Shown: positions 29,811 through 37,731, counted from the stretch's first letter. The stretch is 64,000 nucleotides of DNA from Streptomyces umbrinus (GCF_030817415.1 NZ_JAUSZI010000002.1:8370001-8434000), one strand, 5' to 3'. Notes: generated from the sequence alone by a model not told the origin. Translations and numbers: made by a program.

Positions 29811-30016
29811 CTGGTGCCTCTGTGCTGCGACTCACTCGCTGAGAGCGTTCGCGCGCCGCGTACCCGCCTCCCGAACAGCGGATTCCGTACGACGCCCGCC
29901 CCGCCCCGGACCCTCGCCCCGGACCTCGTATGCGATGGGTTTCGCCCGCGCGGCCGGACGGGCCGCCGGACGGGTCACGCGGGCAAACGACCACCGGACT
30001 CGTCCGCAGGGCTGGA

Positions 30017-30475
30017 TCACACATCCGGCTCCGCGCCCGAAGCCGCCTCCCGTACGCCCGTCAGGAAGCCCCGGATCGCGGCCAGTTCGCGCTCGTCGTA
30101 CCCCCGGAGCAGCTCCACGGACCGGCCGATCAGCGAGCCGAAGAAGGCCTGGCCCAGTTCGACCGCCCGCTTCTCCACCTCGACGAGCACCCGGCGCCGG
30201 TCGCGCCCGTCCCGTACCCGCCGCGCATGCCCCAGCCGTTCGAGCCGGTCGACGACGGCCGTGGTCCCCGCCGAGTTGAGCCCGAGCAGGCCGCCCAGCC
30301 GTCCCGCCGTCATCTCGGTCCCGTCCCTGTGGGCGTCCATGAGGCAGATCAGTGCCCTGACGTCCGTGGCGTGCATGCTGTTCTCGTTCGCGAACCGGGC
30401 GCTGTGCAGGCCGAGTTCGACGGTGACCGCGCGCAGGAGATGGATGATCTCCACCTCGGGTCCCTGGTCCTTCAC
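30017..30475 (-). CDS. MarR-family transcriptional regulator
   Basis: 152 residues with a MarR winged helix in about residues 35-100 (MHATDVRALICLMDAHRDGT, then SAGTTAVVDRLERLGHARRV with the DxRxDRRRVLVEV wing near 94). Long N- and C-terminal helices form the dimer interface. MarR proteins repress divergent genes until a ligand binds. The start is the GTG at 30475. It is divergent from an alpha/beta hydrolase with 68 bp between, and that gap carries a clean palindrome, so the hydrolase and the regulator itself are the likely targets. Confidence 0.9.
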   Translation of the reverse strand: MKDQGPEVEIIHLLRAVTVELGLHSARFANENSMHATDVRALICLMDAHRDGTEMTAGRLGGLLGLNSAGTTAVVDRLERLGHARRVRDGRDRRRVLVEVEKRAVELGQAFFGSLIGRSVELLRGYDERELAAIRGFLTGVREAASGAEPDV

Positions 30476-30508
30476 GCAGCGTCCCCGTCTATCATCTCGA
30501 TGAGTGAG

Positions 30509-30527
30509 TATCTCGTTCAGCGAGATA
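30509..30527. promoter_or_regulatory. Palindromic MarR operator between the divergent genes
   Basis: TATCTCGTTCAGCGAGATA has 7-bp inverted arms (TATCTCG/CGAGATA) around TTCAG, with the next bases also nearly symmetric. A second, weaker TCATCTCGATGAG element lies at 30491-30503. The ATCTCG core in an otherwise GC-rich gap suggests the binding site of the MarR protein. Confidence 0.65.
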
Positions 30528-30543
30528 ATAGAGGGAGGGGAAG

Positions 30544-31407
30544 GTGAGCATGAACTTCTGCGTGGCGTACGACAAGGTCATGGCCAAGTGGCCCGCCGAC
30601 CGGGAGGAGATCAGCGTCCGCACCGCCTTCGGCGAGACGGTCGTCAACGTCTGCGGCCCGCGCGACGGCACCCCGCTCCTCCTGTTACCTGGCGGAGGCG
30701 GCGCCACCTCGGCCTCCTGGTTCGCCAACGCGGCCGAACTCGCCCGTACGCACCGGGTCCACGCCGTCGACCTGATCGGCGAACCGGGCCGCAGCGTACG
30801 CGATACCGAGAGCCCCCTGCGCACCGTCGAAGACCTCACCGCGTGGCTCGACGAACTCGTCGGCGCGCTTCTGCACGACATGGGCGCCGACCCGGCCGCC
30901 CGGATCCACCTGGGCGGACACTCGTATGGCGGCTGGATCGCCCTGCAGTACGCGCTGCACGTGCCGGAGCGGGTGAGCCGTCTGTTCCTCCTCGACCCGA
31001 CGAAGTGCTTCTCCGGGTTCAGGACGGTGTACCTGCTGCGTGCCGGGTCGATGATGCTGCGGCGCTCGCCCCGCCGACTGCGCGCCTTCCTGGAGTGGGA
31101 GACCGGGGGAGTCCCGCTCGACCACGACTGGCTGCGGCTCCAGGAGGAGGCGGGCACCTTTCCGCTCGTACGGCCGGTGACGGGCCCGGCGCCCGAGCCT
31201 GAGACCCTGCGCGCGCTCGGACTGCCGGTCCTGGTCCTGCTGGCGGGGAGGAGCAGGGCCCATGACGCGCGACGGGTGGCGGCTCGCGCCGCCACCCTGT
31301 TGCCGCGCGCGGAGGTGACCGTCCTGCCGGACGTGTCGCACCACGCGCTGCCCCACACGGACTCCGCCGAGCTGAACCGCAGACTGACCGGCTTCCTGGC
31401 AGCCTGA
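30544..31407 (+). CDS. Alpha/beta-hydrolase fold enzyme
   Basis: 287 residues. The nucleophile elbow is HLGGHSYGGWIALQ (about 120-133, G-x-S-x-G with Ser), the oxyanion region is LLLLPGGGGATSASW near residue 44-58, the likely acid lies near LVLLAGRSRAHDARR, and the catalytic His is in DVSHHALPH (about 263-271). Substrate unknown: such proteins are esterases, lactonases or dehalogenase relatives. The GTG at 30544 has GGAGG five bases upstream; the ATG at 30550 is an alternative. It is probably repressed by the divergent MarR regulator. Confidence 0.85.
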   Translation: MSMNFCVAYDKVMAKWPADREEISVRTAFGETVVNVCGPRDGTPLLLLPGGGGATSASWFANAAELARTHRVHAVDLIGEPGRSVRDTESPLRTVEDLTAWLDELVGALLHDMGADPAARIHLGGHSYGGWIALQYALHVPERVSRLFLLDPTKCFSGFRTVYLLRAGSMMLRRSPRRLRAFLEWETGGVPLDHDWLRLQEEAGTFPLVRPVTGPAPEPETLRALGLPVLVLLAGRSRAHDARRVAARAATLLPRAEVTVLPDVSHHALPHTDSAELNRRLTGFLAA

Positions 31408-31448
31408 ACCGTCACTGCGGCGAGGTCCCACCGACGGAGGTCGTCCCG

Positions 31449-32159
31449 TCAGCCCACCTTCTCGATGAGGGCCTTGCGGATCAGGAACTTGCCGGGCTCG
31501 CGGACCTGCTCGAAGGCCGCGTTGTTCAGGAGCGCGCAGCTGCCGGAGACCGAAGTGACCTCCACGGTCGTGGACTTGTTGTTGTCCAGGTTCGTGACCT
31601 TCAGCTTCGTACCGGCCGGGAACTGGTTGCTGGACGCCGCGGGGGCGCCGTCCTCGCCGGAGAGGGTGACGGTGGAACCGTTGCAGACCTGCTGGCCGCC
31701 GACAGCGTTGTCATCGCCGGTGTCACCGGCGGCGGGCGGGGCAGCGCTCTGCGAGGGCTGCTCGGCGGGGTCCGCGGGGTCGGCGGCGGCGGGCGGGGCC
31801 GACTCGGCGGGCGTCCCCTGGGGCGCGCCCGCCTGCGAGGACTCGCCGACCTCACACCCGGAGGCCTCCTGCTGGACCTTGATCTGGGCGATCACCGCTT
31901 CCCGGTTGGCGATACGCGCCTCGGACTGGGCGTCCGGGCTGGTGCGCTGCCCCTCGATGAACTTCTCGTTGTTGCCGAGCGCGGTGGCCAGCCCGTCGCA
32001 GACCACGGAGGACTGCGCGGCCGGGGCGTTGGTGCTCGCGTTCGAGGTGGTCGCGTTCGAAGTGGCGGCGAAGGCGAAGGCCCCGCCGCCGGCCACGGCC
32101 GCGGCGCTCACCAGCAGTGCGATCTTCTTCTTCGGACCGAGAGTTCTCCTGCGTGACAT
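31449..32159 (-). CDS. Secreted or membrane-anchored protein with Pro/Ala-rich linker, function unknown
   Basis: 236 residues. The N-terminus is basic (MSRRRTLGPKKKIALLVSAA) with one hydrophobic segment, so exported or anchored. Three parts follow: an alpha-helical part with two Cys (VVCDGLATALGNNEKFIEGQ, about 50-100), a low-complexity linker of Ala, Pro, Asp and Ser (about 110-155), and a C-terminal domain of about 70 residues with two Cys that looks beta-rich (AGTKLKVTNLDNNKSTTVEV). That last part resembles a small septolysin- or RlpA-like barrel only loosely. I do not recognise a family. The ATG at 32159 follows ACAGGAG. Confidence 0.75.
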   Translation of the reverse strand: MSRRRTLGPKKKIALLVSAAAVAGGGAFAFAATSNATTSNASTNAPAAQSSVVCDGLATALGNNEKFIEGQRTSPDAQSEARIANREAVIAQIKVQQEASGCEVGESSQAGAPQGTPAESAPPAAADPADPAEQPSQSAAPPAAGDTGDDNAVGGQQVCNGSTVTLSGEDGAPAASSNQFPAGTKLKVTNLDNNKSTTVEVTSVSGSCALLNNAAFEQVREPGKFLIRKALIEKVG

Positions 32160-32173
32160 GAACGGCTCCTGTC

Positions 32174-32223
32174 CCCGGCCACCCCTGGCGGTGGCTGTCC
32201 CGGCCACCCCTGGCGGTGACCGT
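32174..32223. repeat. Tandem 25-bp direct repeat in the 5' leader of the secreted-protein gene
   Basis: Two copies (32174-32198, 32199-32223) of a 25-bp unit starting CCCGGCCACCCCTGGCGGTG differ only in the last five bases. On the coding strand each copy can fold as GCCACC-loop-GGTGGC. The copies sit directly before the ribosome site. Confidence 0.8.
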
Positions 32224-32292
32224 CCGCCGCTATGTACGAGATACCGAACGGAGTTACTCAGCAGTTCACACGAGTCACCTAAGTAACGTAGA

Positions 32293-32682
32293 TCACGCAG
32301 GAGTTGAGGGACCCTCATCTTGACTTCGGCCCAACGCGTCCCGTACGGCCTCGTCCGTGCGTGCCACCACGGCGGTTCCGTCCTCCGCGGTGATGATCGG
32401 CCGCTGGATGAGCCGAGGGTGCTCCGCGAGCGCCGCGACCCACCGTTCCCGTGAACCGGCGTCCCGGGCCCACTCCTTCATCCCCAGCTCCTTCGCGGCG
32501 GCCTCCTGGGTCCGGGTGATGTCCCAGGGCTCAAGACCGAGCCGCTCCAGGACCTCCCGGATCTCGGCCTCGCTCGGCACGTCCTCCAAGTACCGCCGAA
32601 CCGTGTACGCGGCCCCCTCCTCGTCCAGCAGATTGATGGCGCTGCGGCACTTCGAACATGCCGGATTGATCCAGATCTCCAT
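32293..32682 (-). CDS. ArsC/Spx-family thioredoxin-fold protein (arsenate-reductase-like)
   Basis: 129 residues. A CxxC motif lies at Cys9 and Cys12 (MEIWINPACSKCRSAINLLD). The family's RRYLEDVPSEAEIREVL and the C-terminal RPIITAEDGTAVVAR segment (about 99-113), with the cis-Pro Arg-Pro used for substrate binding, are present. ArsC-type reductases convert arsenate to arsenite with glutaredoxin. No ars operon surrounds it, so a general thiol-redox or Spx-like role is equally open. The ATG at 32682 is chosen; a GTG at 32706 would add eight residues. It is divergent from the DoxX-like gene. Confidence 0.85.
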   Translation of the reverse strand: MEIWINPACSKCRSAINLLDEEGAAYTVRRYLEDVPSEAEIREVLERLGLEPWDITRTQEAAAKELGMKEWARDAGSRERWVAALAEHPRLIQRPIITAEDGTAVVARTDEAVRDALGRSQDEGPSTPA

Positions 32683-32826
32683 ACCGCACAAGGTATGTCC
32701 GGCCACTTCGCCCCCGCCCCAGGGGTGGCGCCGGCCATGTCACAAATCTCAGCCGTCCGGCGTCTCCATGCCCGAACCCCACCGGAGAGGTGGAGCGGAG
32801 ATGCCGAGCAACAGGAGCGTGACCCC

Positions 32827-33933
32827 ATGGACCTCGCGTTGTGGATCTGTGCCGGACTGCTGGCCGCGGTAGCCCTGGCCGGCGGCATCAGCAAGACGTT
32901 CGTGCCCAAGGAGACACTGGCCGCGACCCATGGCGGGGGATGGACCGAGGACGCCGGTGTCGGCTTCGTCAAAACCCTCGACGTCCTCGAACTCCTCGCC
33001 GCGCCGGGCCTGATCCTGCCCGCCGCACTCGGCATCGCACCCGTCCTGGTGCCGGTGACCGCCGCCTGCTGGGTCCTGCTGATGATCGGCGCGATGGTCA
33101 CCCACGGCCGACTCGGCGAATCCAGGTTCGTGCTGCTGAACCTGACCTACCTCGCACTCGCGGCATTCATCGCATGGGGCCGCTTCGGCCCCAACTCGTT
33201 CACCGGCTGGCCGGCGACGGTGGCCACCCGGCCGCCCAGGGTCGTGGCCGGCCGGCCACGGTTCCCGCAGGGCCCTCGATCCGGGCGGAGTTCGGCGTGC
33301 CGCTCAGTAGCCGGGCGGAATCCGGTCCTGCGGTTCGTCGGCCACCTCCACCGCACCGTCATCCACCGCACCGTCATTCACCGCACCGTCGTCCACCGCG
33401 CCTTCGTCCGCCGTACCGCCCTCCGCCTGCGCCCGCCCGGTCACGGCCGCGTCGTTCGTGTCCGAGACCAGCTCCGCGACGCGCAGGGTGCACTCCCACT
33501 TCGTCAGCCTGCCTTTGATCACCACCAGGTACGACTCCTGGTCGGCGAAGCGGTACACCTGACGCCACTGCTCGACGACATGCTTGCTCGGTACGTACGT
33601 GTGGACGGCGGCGCGGAGCTCCTCCAGCGCCTGTTCCTTCGTCTCCAGCCCACGACGGATGAACTCGGTCCTGTACGTGTCGTTGTCGTACTGCACGATC
33701 ACGACCCAGTTGCCCATGCACCCTCCCCCTCGACCGGATCGCCAGTCAGCCACAGCTCGGCCGCCGGGACAAGAACGACGCAGGGCGAGGGGTCGCTCTG
33801 TTCGAATTTGCACTGCCTCACACACATCTCGCAAACCATGTGTGACATGGCGCCAATTGCCTTGCCCACCTGGGCATTTGCTGGACGTTCTGGGCTCGCT
33901 GATTGTCAGTGGCGGCCGGTAAACTATAAGTAG
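32827..33933 (+). CDS. DoxX-like membrane protein; open frame overruns its expected end
   Basis: The ATG at 32827 follows AGGAG. The first 127 residues form a four-helix DoxX-type protein (MDLALWICAGLLAAVALAGG; HGGGWTEDAGVGFVKTLDVL; AACWVLLMIGAMVTHGRLGE) ending RFGPNSFTG. DoxX proteins are small membrane proteins linked to thiol and redox stress. At 33208-33210 the frame reads TGG where a TGA stop would give the expected length. It then stays open for 241 low-quality codons (LHRTVIHRTVIHRTVVHRAF), running antiparallel through the whole gene at 33304-33717. The real product is probably only the first part, or is made with an aberrant tail. Confidence 0.7.
   Translation: MDLALWICAGLLAAVALAGGISKTFVPKETLAATHGGGWTEDAGVGFVKTLDVLELLAAPGLILPAALGIAPVLVPVTAACWVLLMIGAMVTHGRLGESRFVLLNLTYLALAAFIAWGRFGPNSFTGWPATVATRPPRVVAGRPRFPQGPRSGRSSACRSVAGRNPVLRFVGHLHRTVIHRTVIHRTVVHRAFVRRTALRLRPPGHGRVVRVRDQLRDAQGALPLRQPAFDHHQVRLLVGEAVHLTPLLDDMLARYVRVDGGAELLQRLFLRLQPTTDELGPVRVVVVLHDHDPVAHAPSPSTGSPVSHSSAAGTRTTQGEGSLCSNLHCLTHISQTMCDMAPIALPTWAFAGRSGLADCQWRPVNYK
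33304..33717 (-). CDS. Conserved hypothetical protein with acidic repeat tail
   Basis: 137 residues, soluble. The N-terminal 90 residues look folded (MGNWVVIVQYDNDTYRTEFI, then EQWRQVYRFADQESYLVVIK). The rest is a disordered acidic tail with a DDGAVNDGAVDDGAV repeat encoded by three tandem 15-bp units (33349-33393). I know no function; similar proteins occur in Streptomyces. The ATG at 33717 follows GGAGGGG. The gene lies fully antisense to the overrunning DoxX-like frame, which supports that frame being spurious downstream of 33210. Confidence 0.78.
   Translation of the reverse strand: MGNWVVIVQYDNDTYRTEFIRRGLETKEQALEELRAAVHTYVPSKHVVEQWRQVYRFADQESYLVVIKGRLTKWECTLRVAELVSDTNDAAVTGRAQAEGGTADEGAVDDGAVNDGAVDDGAVEVADEPQDRIPPGY
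33903..33930 (+). promoter_or_regulatory. Vegetative-type promoter of the 33993 gene
   Basis: TTGTCA at 33903-33908 and TATAAG at 33925-33930 are separated by 16 bp, close to the HrdB (sigma-70-like) consensus, inside an unusually AT-rich stretch. The start would lie near 33937, about 55 bp before the GTG codon. Confidence 0.5.
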
Positions 33934-33992
33934 TGTTCGAGGGGGCCGCCGGAGACGCCGGACGGTTCCCTGATCGCGACAGGAGGATGCCT

Positions 33993-34301
33993 GTGCCCGC
34001 TGCCGCACTCAGCCCGCTGCCCACCCAGTCCACATCCAAGAGGGCGGTCCTGCTCGACCTGCCGTACGAGCCCGTCGAGAAGCGTCCGCTGCCACCGGGG
34101 CGCCCGCGCGACTGGTACGTGACGCACAACCGCCGTCTGAAGGCGATGCGACTCGCGATCGCCCTCCTCGACTCGGGTGTGTACGTACCGAACCAGGCCC
34201 GCAACGAGAAGATCCGCAGCACGGCCCGGCTCATCGGGATCCACCCGCCGTCGGACACCACGTGCCACATGGTCCGAGCCCTGATGAGGTACGCCCGCTG
34301 A
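33993..34301 (+). CDS. Conserved small Streptomyces protein, function unknown
   Basis: 102 residues. AGGAGG at 33981-33986 is six bases before the GTG at 33993 but directly abuts the ATG at 33987, so the GTG is the better start. The body is basic and probably helical (DWYVTHNRRLKAMRLAIALL, then NEKIRSTARLIGIHPPSDTT), which could suit nucleic-acid binding, but no motif supports that. It has its own promoter and is convergent with the AlkZ-like gene 99 bp away. Confidence 0.8.
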   Translation: MPAAALSPLPTQSTSKRAVLLDLPYEPVEKRPLPPGRPRDWYVTHNRRLKAMRLAIALLDSGVYVPNQARNEKIRSTARLIGIHPPSDTTCHMVRALMRYAR

Positions 34302-34400
34302 GCTCACGCCCGGTGCGCCGCCCGCTTGTCGGGGCGGACGGCGCACCGGGTCGTGGCCCTGTGACGGGCCGCGAGTCGGTGAAAGCGACGGCTTTCGACG

Positions 34401-35585
34401 TCAGACCGACGCCAACTCCCGTTCCAGCGGCGTCCGGAAGCGCGGTGTGACCCTGGTCGGGCCCACCCAGGCGTGCAGCCGCGTGGCCTCCGCCTCGATC
34501 GCCTCCCGCGCCTCGTGGCCCACCCCCTCGGTGTCCAGCAGCCGCCAGGCGATCTCGCCGTCGGGCCGCTGGGCCCACCCTCCGACGATCCGCCCGTCCC
34601 ACCACACGGTGGGCCCGATGTTCCCGCTGCGGTCGAAGAGCGCGGACCGCAGCTCCGGCGGGCAGTACCAGTCCCGTTCCTGCCAGCCCATGGCCGTCGG
34701 ATCCAGCCCGGGCAGCAGCGCCGCCCACGGCTCGGCCGCCCCGACCGGTTCCACGGCGTCGGCGAGGACGTGTCCGACGCCCTCGTCAACCGAAACGGTC
34801 ACCGCCCCGACCGTCTTGAGCGCGGCGCGGACGTCAGTGACCTTCCAGCCCGTCCACCACTTCAGGTCCGCCTCCGTGGCCGGCCCGCACGCGCCGAGCC
34901 ACCGCCGCATCAGCTCCGACTGGGCCTTGGCGACCGGCAGTTCGGGGGAGGGCGGGGCCACCGCCCACCGGAACTGCGTGGACGTCCACGAGCCCAGCGG
35001 CCGCCCTCGTACGACCCGGCCCTCGACCCCCAGCACCCTCCACAGCCGCGAGGAGACGGTGTGCACGCCCTCGTAGCTCTTCCCCGCCGCGTACACGAAC
35101 TGTTCCCTCAGCCGGGGCTCGTCCTGCGCCAGTTCCACCGCGGTGGCCTCTCCGCGCCGGGCCAGCGCGGCCAGCGCCGACGCCTCCACCTCCGCGAGCC
35201 ACCGCGCGTCCGGTGCTCCCGCCTTGGCCATGTCCTTGATCAGCGCGGCCCGCGCCCGGGCGGCGACGGTGAGCCCGGTGGAGGCGTGCACGACCGGAAC
35301 GAGCCCGGTGGGGAACACGAACACGGTGTGCCGCATGCCGTGCATCCGCACCAGCGTCCGGTCCTCGTACAGCGCGCGTTCCATCTCCGGCACGGTCTTC
35401 GCCGCGTCCGCCAGGCGCGCGCCCACGGCGAGGAAGACGCTCGCGGGATCCGTCCCGTGCAGCGCCACCAGCGACTCCGCGACCTCCTCCGGCGAGTCCG
35501 CCCGCGCGGCACCGGCCAGCCGATGCCCGACAGCCAGCCGGGCCCGCCGCTCCGCCACCTCGATGTACCGCAACTGTCCGCTCAC
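34401..35585 (-). CDS. Winged-helix DNA-binding protein of the AlkZ/HTH_42 family
   Basis: 394 residues. Typical family markers are ADSPEEVAESLVALHGTDPA (about 28-47), MHGMRHTVFVFP (about 83-94) and LGACGPATEADLKWWTGWKV (about 226-245). It also carries a QxQ-like loop region and the C-terminal PLERELASV. HTH_42 (DUF1006) proteins related to AlkZ unhook DNA interstrand crosslinks in Streptomyces that make azinomycin; most chromosomal members have no proven substrate. The GTG at 35585 is chosen (VSGQLRYIEV). The longer frame up to 35912 crosses a large inverted repeat and is not coding. Confidence 0.82.
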   Translation of the reverse strand: MSGQLRYIEVAERRARLAVGHRLAGAARADSPEEVAESLVALHGTDPASVFLAVGARLADAAKTVPEMERALYEDRTLVRMHGMRHTVFVFPTGLVPVVHASTGLTVAARARAALIKDMAKAGAPDARWLAEVEASALAALARRGEATAVELAQDEPRLREQFVYAAGKSYEGVHTVSSRLWRVLGVEGRVVRGRPLGSWTSTQFRWAVAPPSPELPVAKAQSELMRRWLGACGPATEADLKWWTGWKVTDVRAALKTVGAVTVSVDEGVGHVLADAVEPVGAAEPWAALLPGLDPTAMGWQERDWYCPPELRSALFDRSGNIGPTVWWDGRIVGGWAQRPDGEIAWRLLDTEGVGHEAREAIEAEATRLHAWVGPTRVTPRFRTPLERELASV

Positions 35586-35784
35586 TCGATCCCCTGTGTA
35601 GCTCCGCAGCCCTGTCCTGTCCGGGTCCCGCCCTGGATTCTCTCTCGGAGCATCGATTTTGTTCGACTTCAGGAGTTCTGTGAGCGTTCGCCCTCCGATG
35701 CTGGCGTTATTCGTTTCCGTCGGACAGGCATCACCCGGCATCCTGAGGGCTACTCTCAACGCACCGACGGACGGGTGCCCGCCC

Positions 35785-35871
35785 CTGGGCCGTGTCCGCA
35801 AAGTCGCGCCTGCCCGGCGACGCCGGGCCCGCCCTCCGGGCGGACGACGGGACTTTGCGGACACGACCCAG
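35785..35871. repeat. 87-bp inverted repeat with nested hairpins (MITE-like)
   Basis: Outer arms CTGGGCCGTGTCCGCAAAGT and its near-complement ending ACACGACCCAG match at about 21 positions with one or two mismatches. Inside lie GCCCGGCG/CGCCGGGC and CCGCC/GGGCGG stems. It sits between the AlkZ-like gene and the small membrane protein gene. No ORF is credible in it. Confidence 0.75.
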
Positions 35872-35923
35872 CGCCGCGTCGGACATCTCAAGGTCCCACC
35901 ACCCACGCACAAGGAGACCCATC

Positions 35924-36202
35924 ATGGGTACCTTGATCATTTTGGCGATCCTCGCTCTGGTCGTCCTCGGTTTCAACAACCCGCTCTGGTGGTTCGCCGG
36001 GGCAGCCCTGCTCTACCTGCACTTCCGTTACGGCCGCACCGGCCAGGGGCCGTCGGGTTCCTCGTCGCCCCGCGGGGCCGGCTCGTCGGCACGCGGCGAC
36101 AACGACTACCGCGCGTACCGCCAGCGCCGTGACCAGCAGGCCAGGTGGGAGCGTCGCTACCGTCGCGAACGCCCCTGGATGACCCGCCAGAAGAGGAACT
36201 AG
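35924..36202 (+). CDS. Small membrane protein, function unknown
   Basis: 92 residues. Two short hydrophobic stretches at the N-terminus (MGTLIILAILALVVLGFNNP and LWWFAGAALLYLHF) probably form a hairpin in the membrane. A Ser/Gly linker and a very basic, Arg-rich C-terminus (RAYRQRRDQQARWERRYRRE) follow. AAGGAG lies nine bases before the ATG at 35924. The gene ends 12 bp from pspAB, convergent with it. Its role is unknown. Confidence 0.8.
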   Translation: MGTLIILAILALVVLGFNNPLWWFAGAALLYLHFRYGRTGQGPSGSSSPRGAGSSARGDNDYRAYRQRRDQQARWERRYRRERPWMTRQKRN

Positions 36203-36214
36203 TCCGGGGACGCG

Positions 36215-36793
36215 CTAACCCAGGCCCGGCGCTCCCCACAGCGGGAACCACCGGCCCAGGTCCTGCTCCACCCGCAGGTCGTTTCCGAGGGCGGCCCTGA
36301 CCTGCAGCTCCAGCGCGTTGTCGCGCCGCCGGCCGTCACCGGGCAGCGGCGCGAACGGGTAGAAGGTCCCGCGCTTGTAGAGATAGACGAGCCCGAGCCG
36401 CCGCCCGTCGCCGTGCTGGAACCCGACCACCGAGCACAGCAGTTGCGGGCCGAACCCGCTGCCCTCCAGCGTGCTGTTCACCGCGTGCAGATCACCGACG
36501 AGCGCGGGCAGATCGTCCGGCTCCCGCCGCGACACCAGCCAGGTGTACCCGTAGTCGTCCCGGCTCACCTCCACCGGCGGCTCCGAGTCCGCGTCGAGCA
36601 GCTCCCGCACTTCCTCCCGTACGTCGTCGAAGGCGGCCCCCTCGACGGACGCGAAGCACACCGAACCGTGCCCGGTCGGCGTGAAACCGGCCGCCGCCTC
36701 CAGTGTCACGGCGGCCGACGGCAGCCCGAAGAGCTGGTCGAGATCGGGCGCGACGGGCCTGCTGCGGCCGAGGAGGATGTCGAGGAACCCCAT
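36215..36793 (-). CDS. pspAB: PspA-associated protein PspAB-like
   Basis: 192 residues, no membrane segment. The start MGFLDILLGRSRPVAPDLDQ and the segments SREPDDLPALVGDLHAVNST-like (SRREPDDLPALVGDLHAVNS) and QLLCSVVGFQHGDGRRLGLV match a conserved actinobacterial protein annotated PspAB, found beside HtpX and linked to the PspA envelope-stress response. It ends two bases before htpX ends, and its ATG at 36793 lies two bases before the htpX stop at 36796, so the two are one transcript with htpX upstream. Biochemical role unknown; the name rests on memory of that gene pair. Confidence 0.75.
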   Translation of the reverse strand: MGFLDILLGRSRPVAPDLDQLFGLPSAAVTLEAAAGFTPTGHGSVCFASVEGAAFDDVREEVRELLDADSEPPVEVSRDDYGYTWLVSRREPDDLPALVGDLHAVNSTLEGSGFGPQLLCSVVGFQHGDGRRLGLVYLYKRGTFYPFAPLPGDGRRRDNALELQVRAALGNDLRVEQDLGRWFPLWGAPGLG

Positions 36794-36795
36794 GC

Positions 36796-37731
36796 TCAGC
36801 CCGCCTTCCCGGGCGCCGGCGCCTCACCCAACTCGCCGGAGATACGGCCGAGTTGATCAAGCCGGTCGTCCAGGCTGGGGTGCGTCGACAGCAGGGAGGA
36901 GAAGAGCCGGCGGCCGCCCGGCGCGGCACCGAACGCGGGCGTGAAGTAGAAGGCGTTGAAGGCCTGCGCGGTCCGCAGATCACGTGTGGGGATCTTCGCG
37001 ATGTCCCCGGTCAGCTTGGTCAGCGCGGAGGCCAGCGCCGAAGGACGCCCGGTGAGCATGGCCCCGGCCCGGTCGGCGGCCAGTTCGCGGTACCGGGACA
37101 GGGCCCGGATGAGCAGGAAGCTGAGCGCGTAGACGGCCGCGGACACCGCCATCACCGTCATCAGGACGACGACCGTGTTCTGGTCCTTCCGCCCCCGCCC
37201 GCCGAACACCTGCGAGTAGAGGGTGAAGCGCACGACCAGCCCGGCGAGCACGCCCAGGAACGAGGCCACGGTGATCACCGCGACATCGCGGTGCGCCACA
37301 TGCGACAACTCGTGCGCGAGTACGCCCTCCAGCTCGGCGGGGTCGAGTCGGCGCAGCAGCCCGGTCGTGACGCAGATCGCGGCGTGGTCGGCGTTGCGCC
37401 CGGTGGCGAAGGCGTTCGGCATCTCCATGTCGGAGACGGCGACCACGGGCTTCGGCATGTCGGCGGTCGCGCAGAGCCGGTCGATCACCCCGTGCAGCTG
37501 CGGATACTCCTCGCGCTCGACGACCCGCCCGTGCATCGCGTACAGCGCGATCCGGTCCGAGAACCAGTACTGCGCGCCGAGCAGCGCCGCGGCGATGACC
37601 ACGACCAGCACCCAGGACTTCAGCAGCACGATCAGCACGGCCACGAAGGCCACGTACAGGAGCCCGAGGAGGAACAGTGTGATGCCCATCCTCGCGGTCA
37701 GTCCCCGGTCGGCCTGGAAGCGGCTCTGCAT
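36796..37731 (-). CDS. htpX: HtpX-type membrane zinc metalloprotease (M48)
   Basis: 311 residues. Two N-terminal membrane helices (MGITLFLLGLLYVAFVAVLI and VLVVVIAAALLGAQYW) precede the catalytic HELSH motif in EGVLAHELSHVAHRD (about 140-154). The third zinc ligand Glu is in the RELAADRAGAML region (about 214-225), followed by another membrane segment pair. HtpX digests misfolded membrane proteins during envelope stress. The ATG at 37731 is chosen. The longer frame to 37833 overlaps the glnA terminator. It is upstream of pspAB in the same transcript. Confidence 0.92.
   Translation of the reverse strand: MQSRFQADRGLTARMGITLFLLGLLYVAFVAVLIVLLKSWVLVVVIAAALLGAQYWFSDRIALYAMHGRVVEREEYPQLHGVIDRLCATADMPKPVVAVSDMEMPNAFATGRNADHAAICVTTGLLRRLDPAELEGVLAHELSHVAHRDVAVITVASFLGVLAGLVVRFTLYSQVFGGRGRKDQNTVVVLMTVMAVSAAVYALSFLLIRALSRYRELAADRAGAMLTGRPSALASALTKLTGDIAKIPTRDLRTAQAFNAFYFTPAFGAAPGGRRLFSSLLSTHPSLDDRLDQLGRISGELGEAPAPGKAG

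Noticed and set aside
33211..33933. C-terminal 241 codons of the DoxX-like open frame as a real domain
   Set aside because: The sequence is antisense to the 33304 gene, has HRTVIH units from a minus-strand tandem repeat, and shows no domain. It is treated as overrun after a lost stop.
35586..35912. N-terminal extension of the AlkZ-like protein to 35912
   Set aside because: The extension crosses the 87-bp inverted repeat and has Arg/Pro-rich non-domain sequence.
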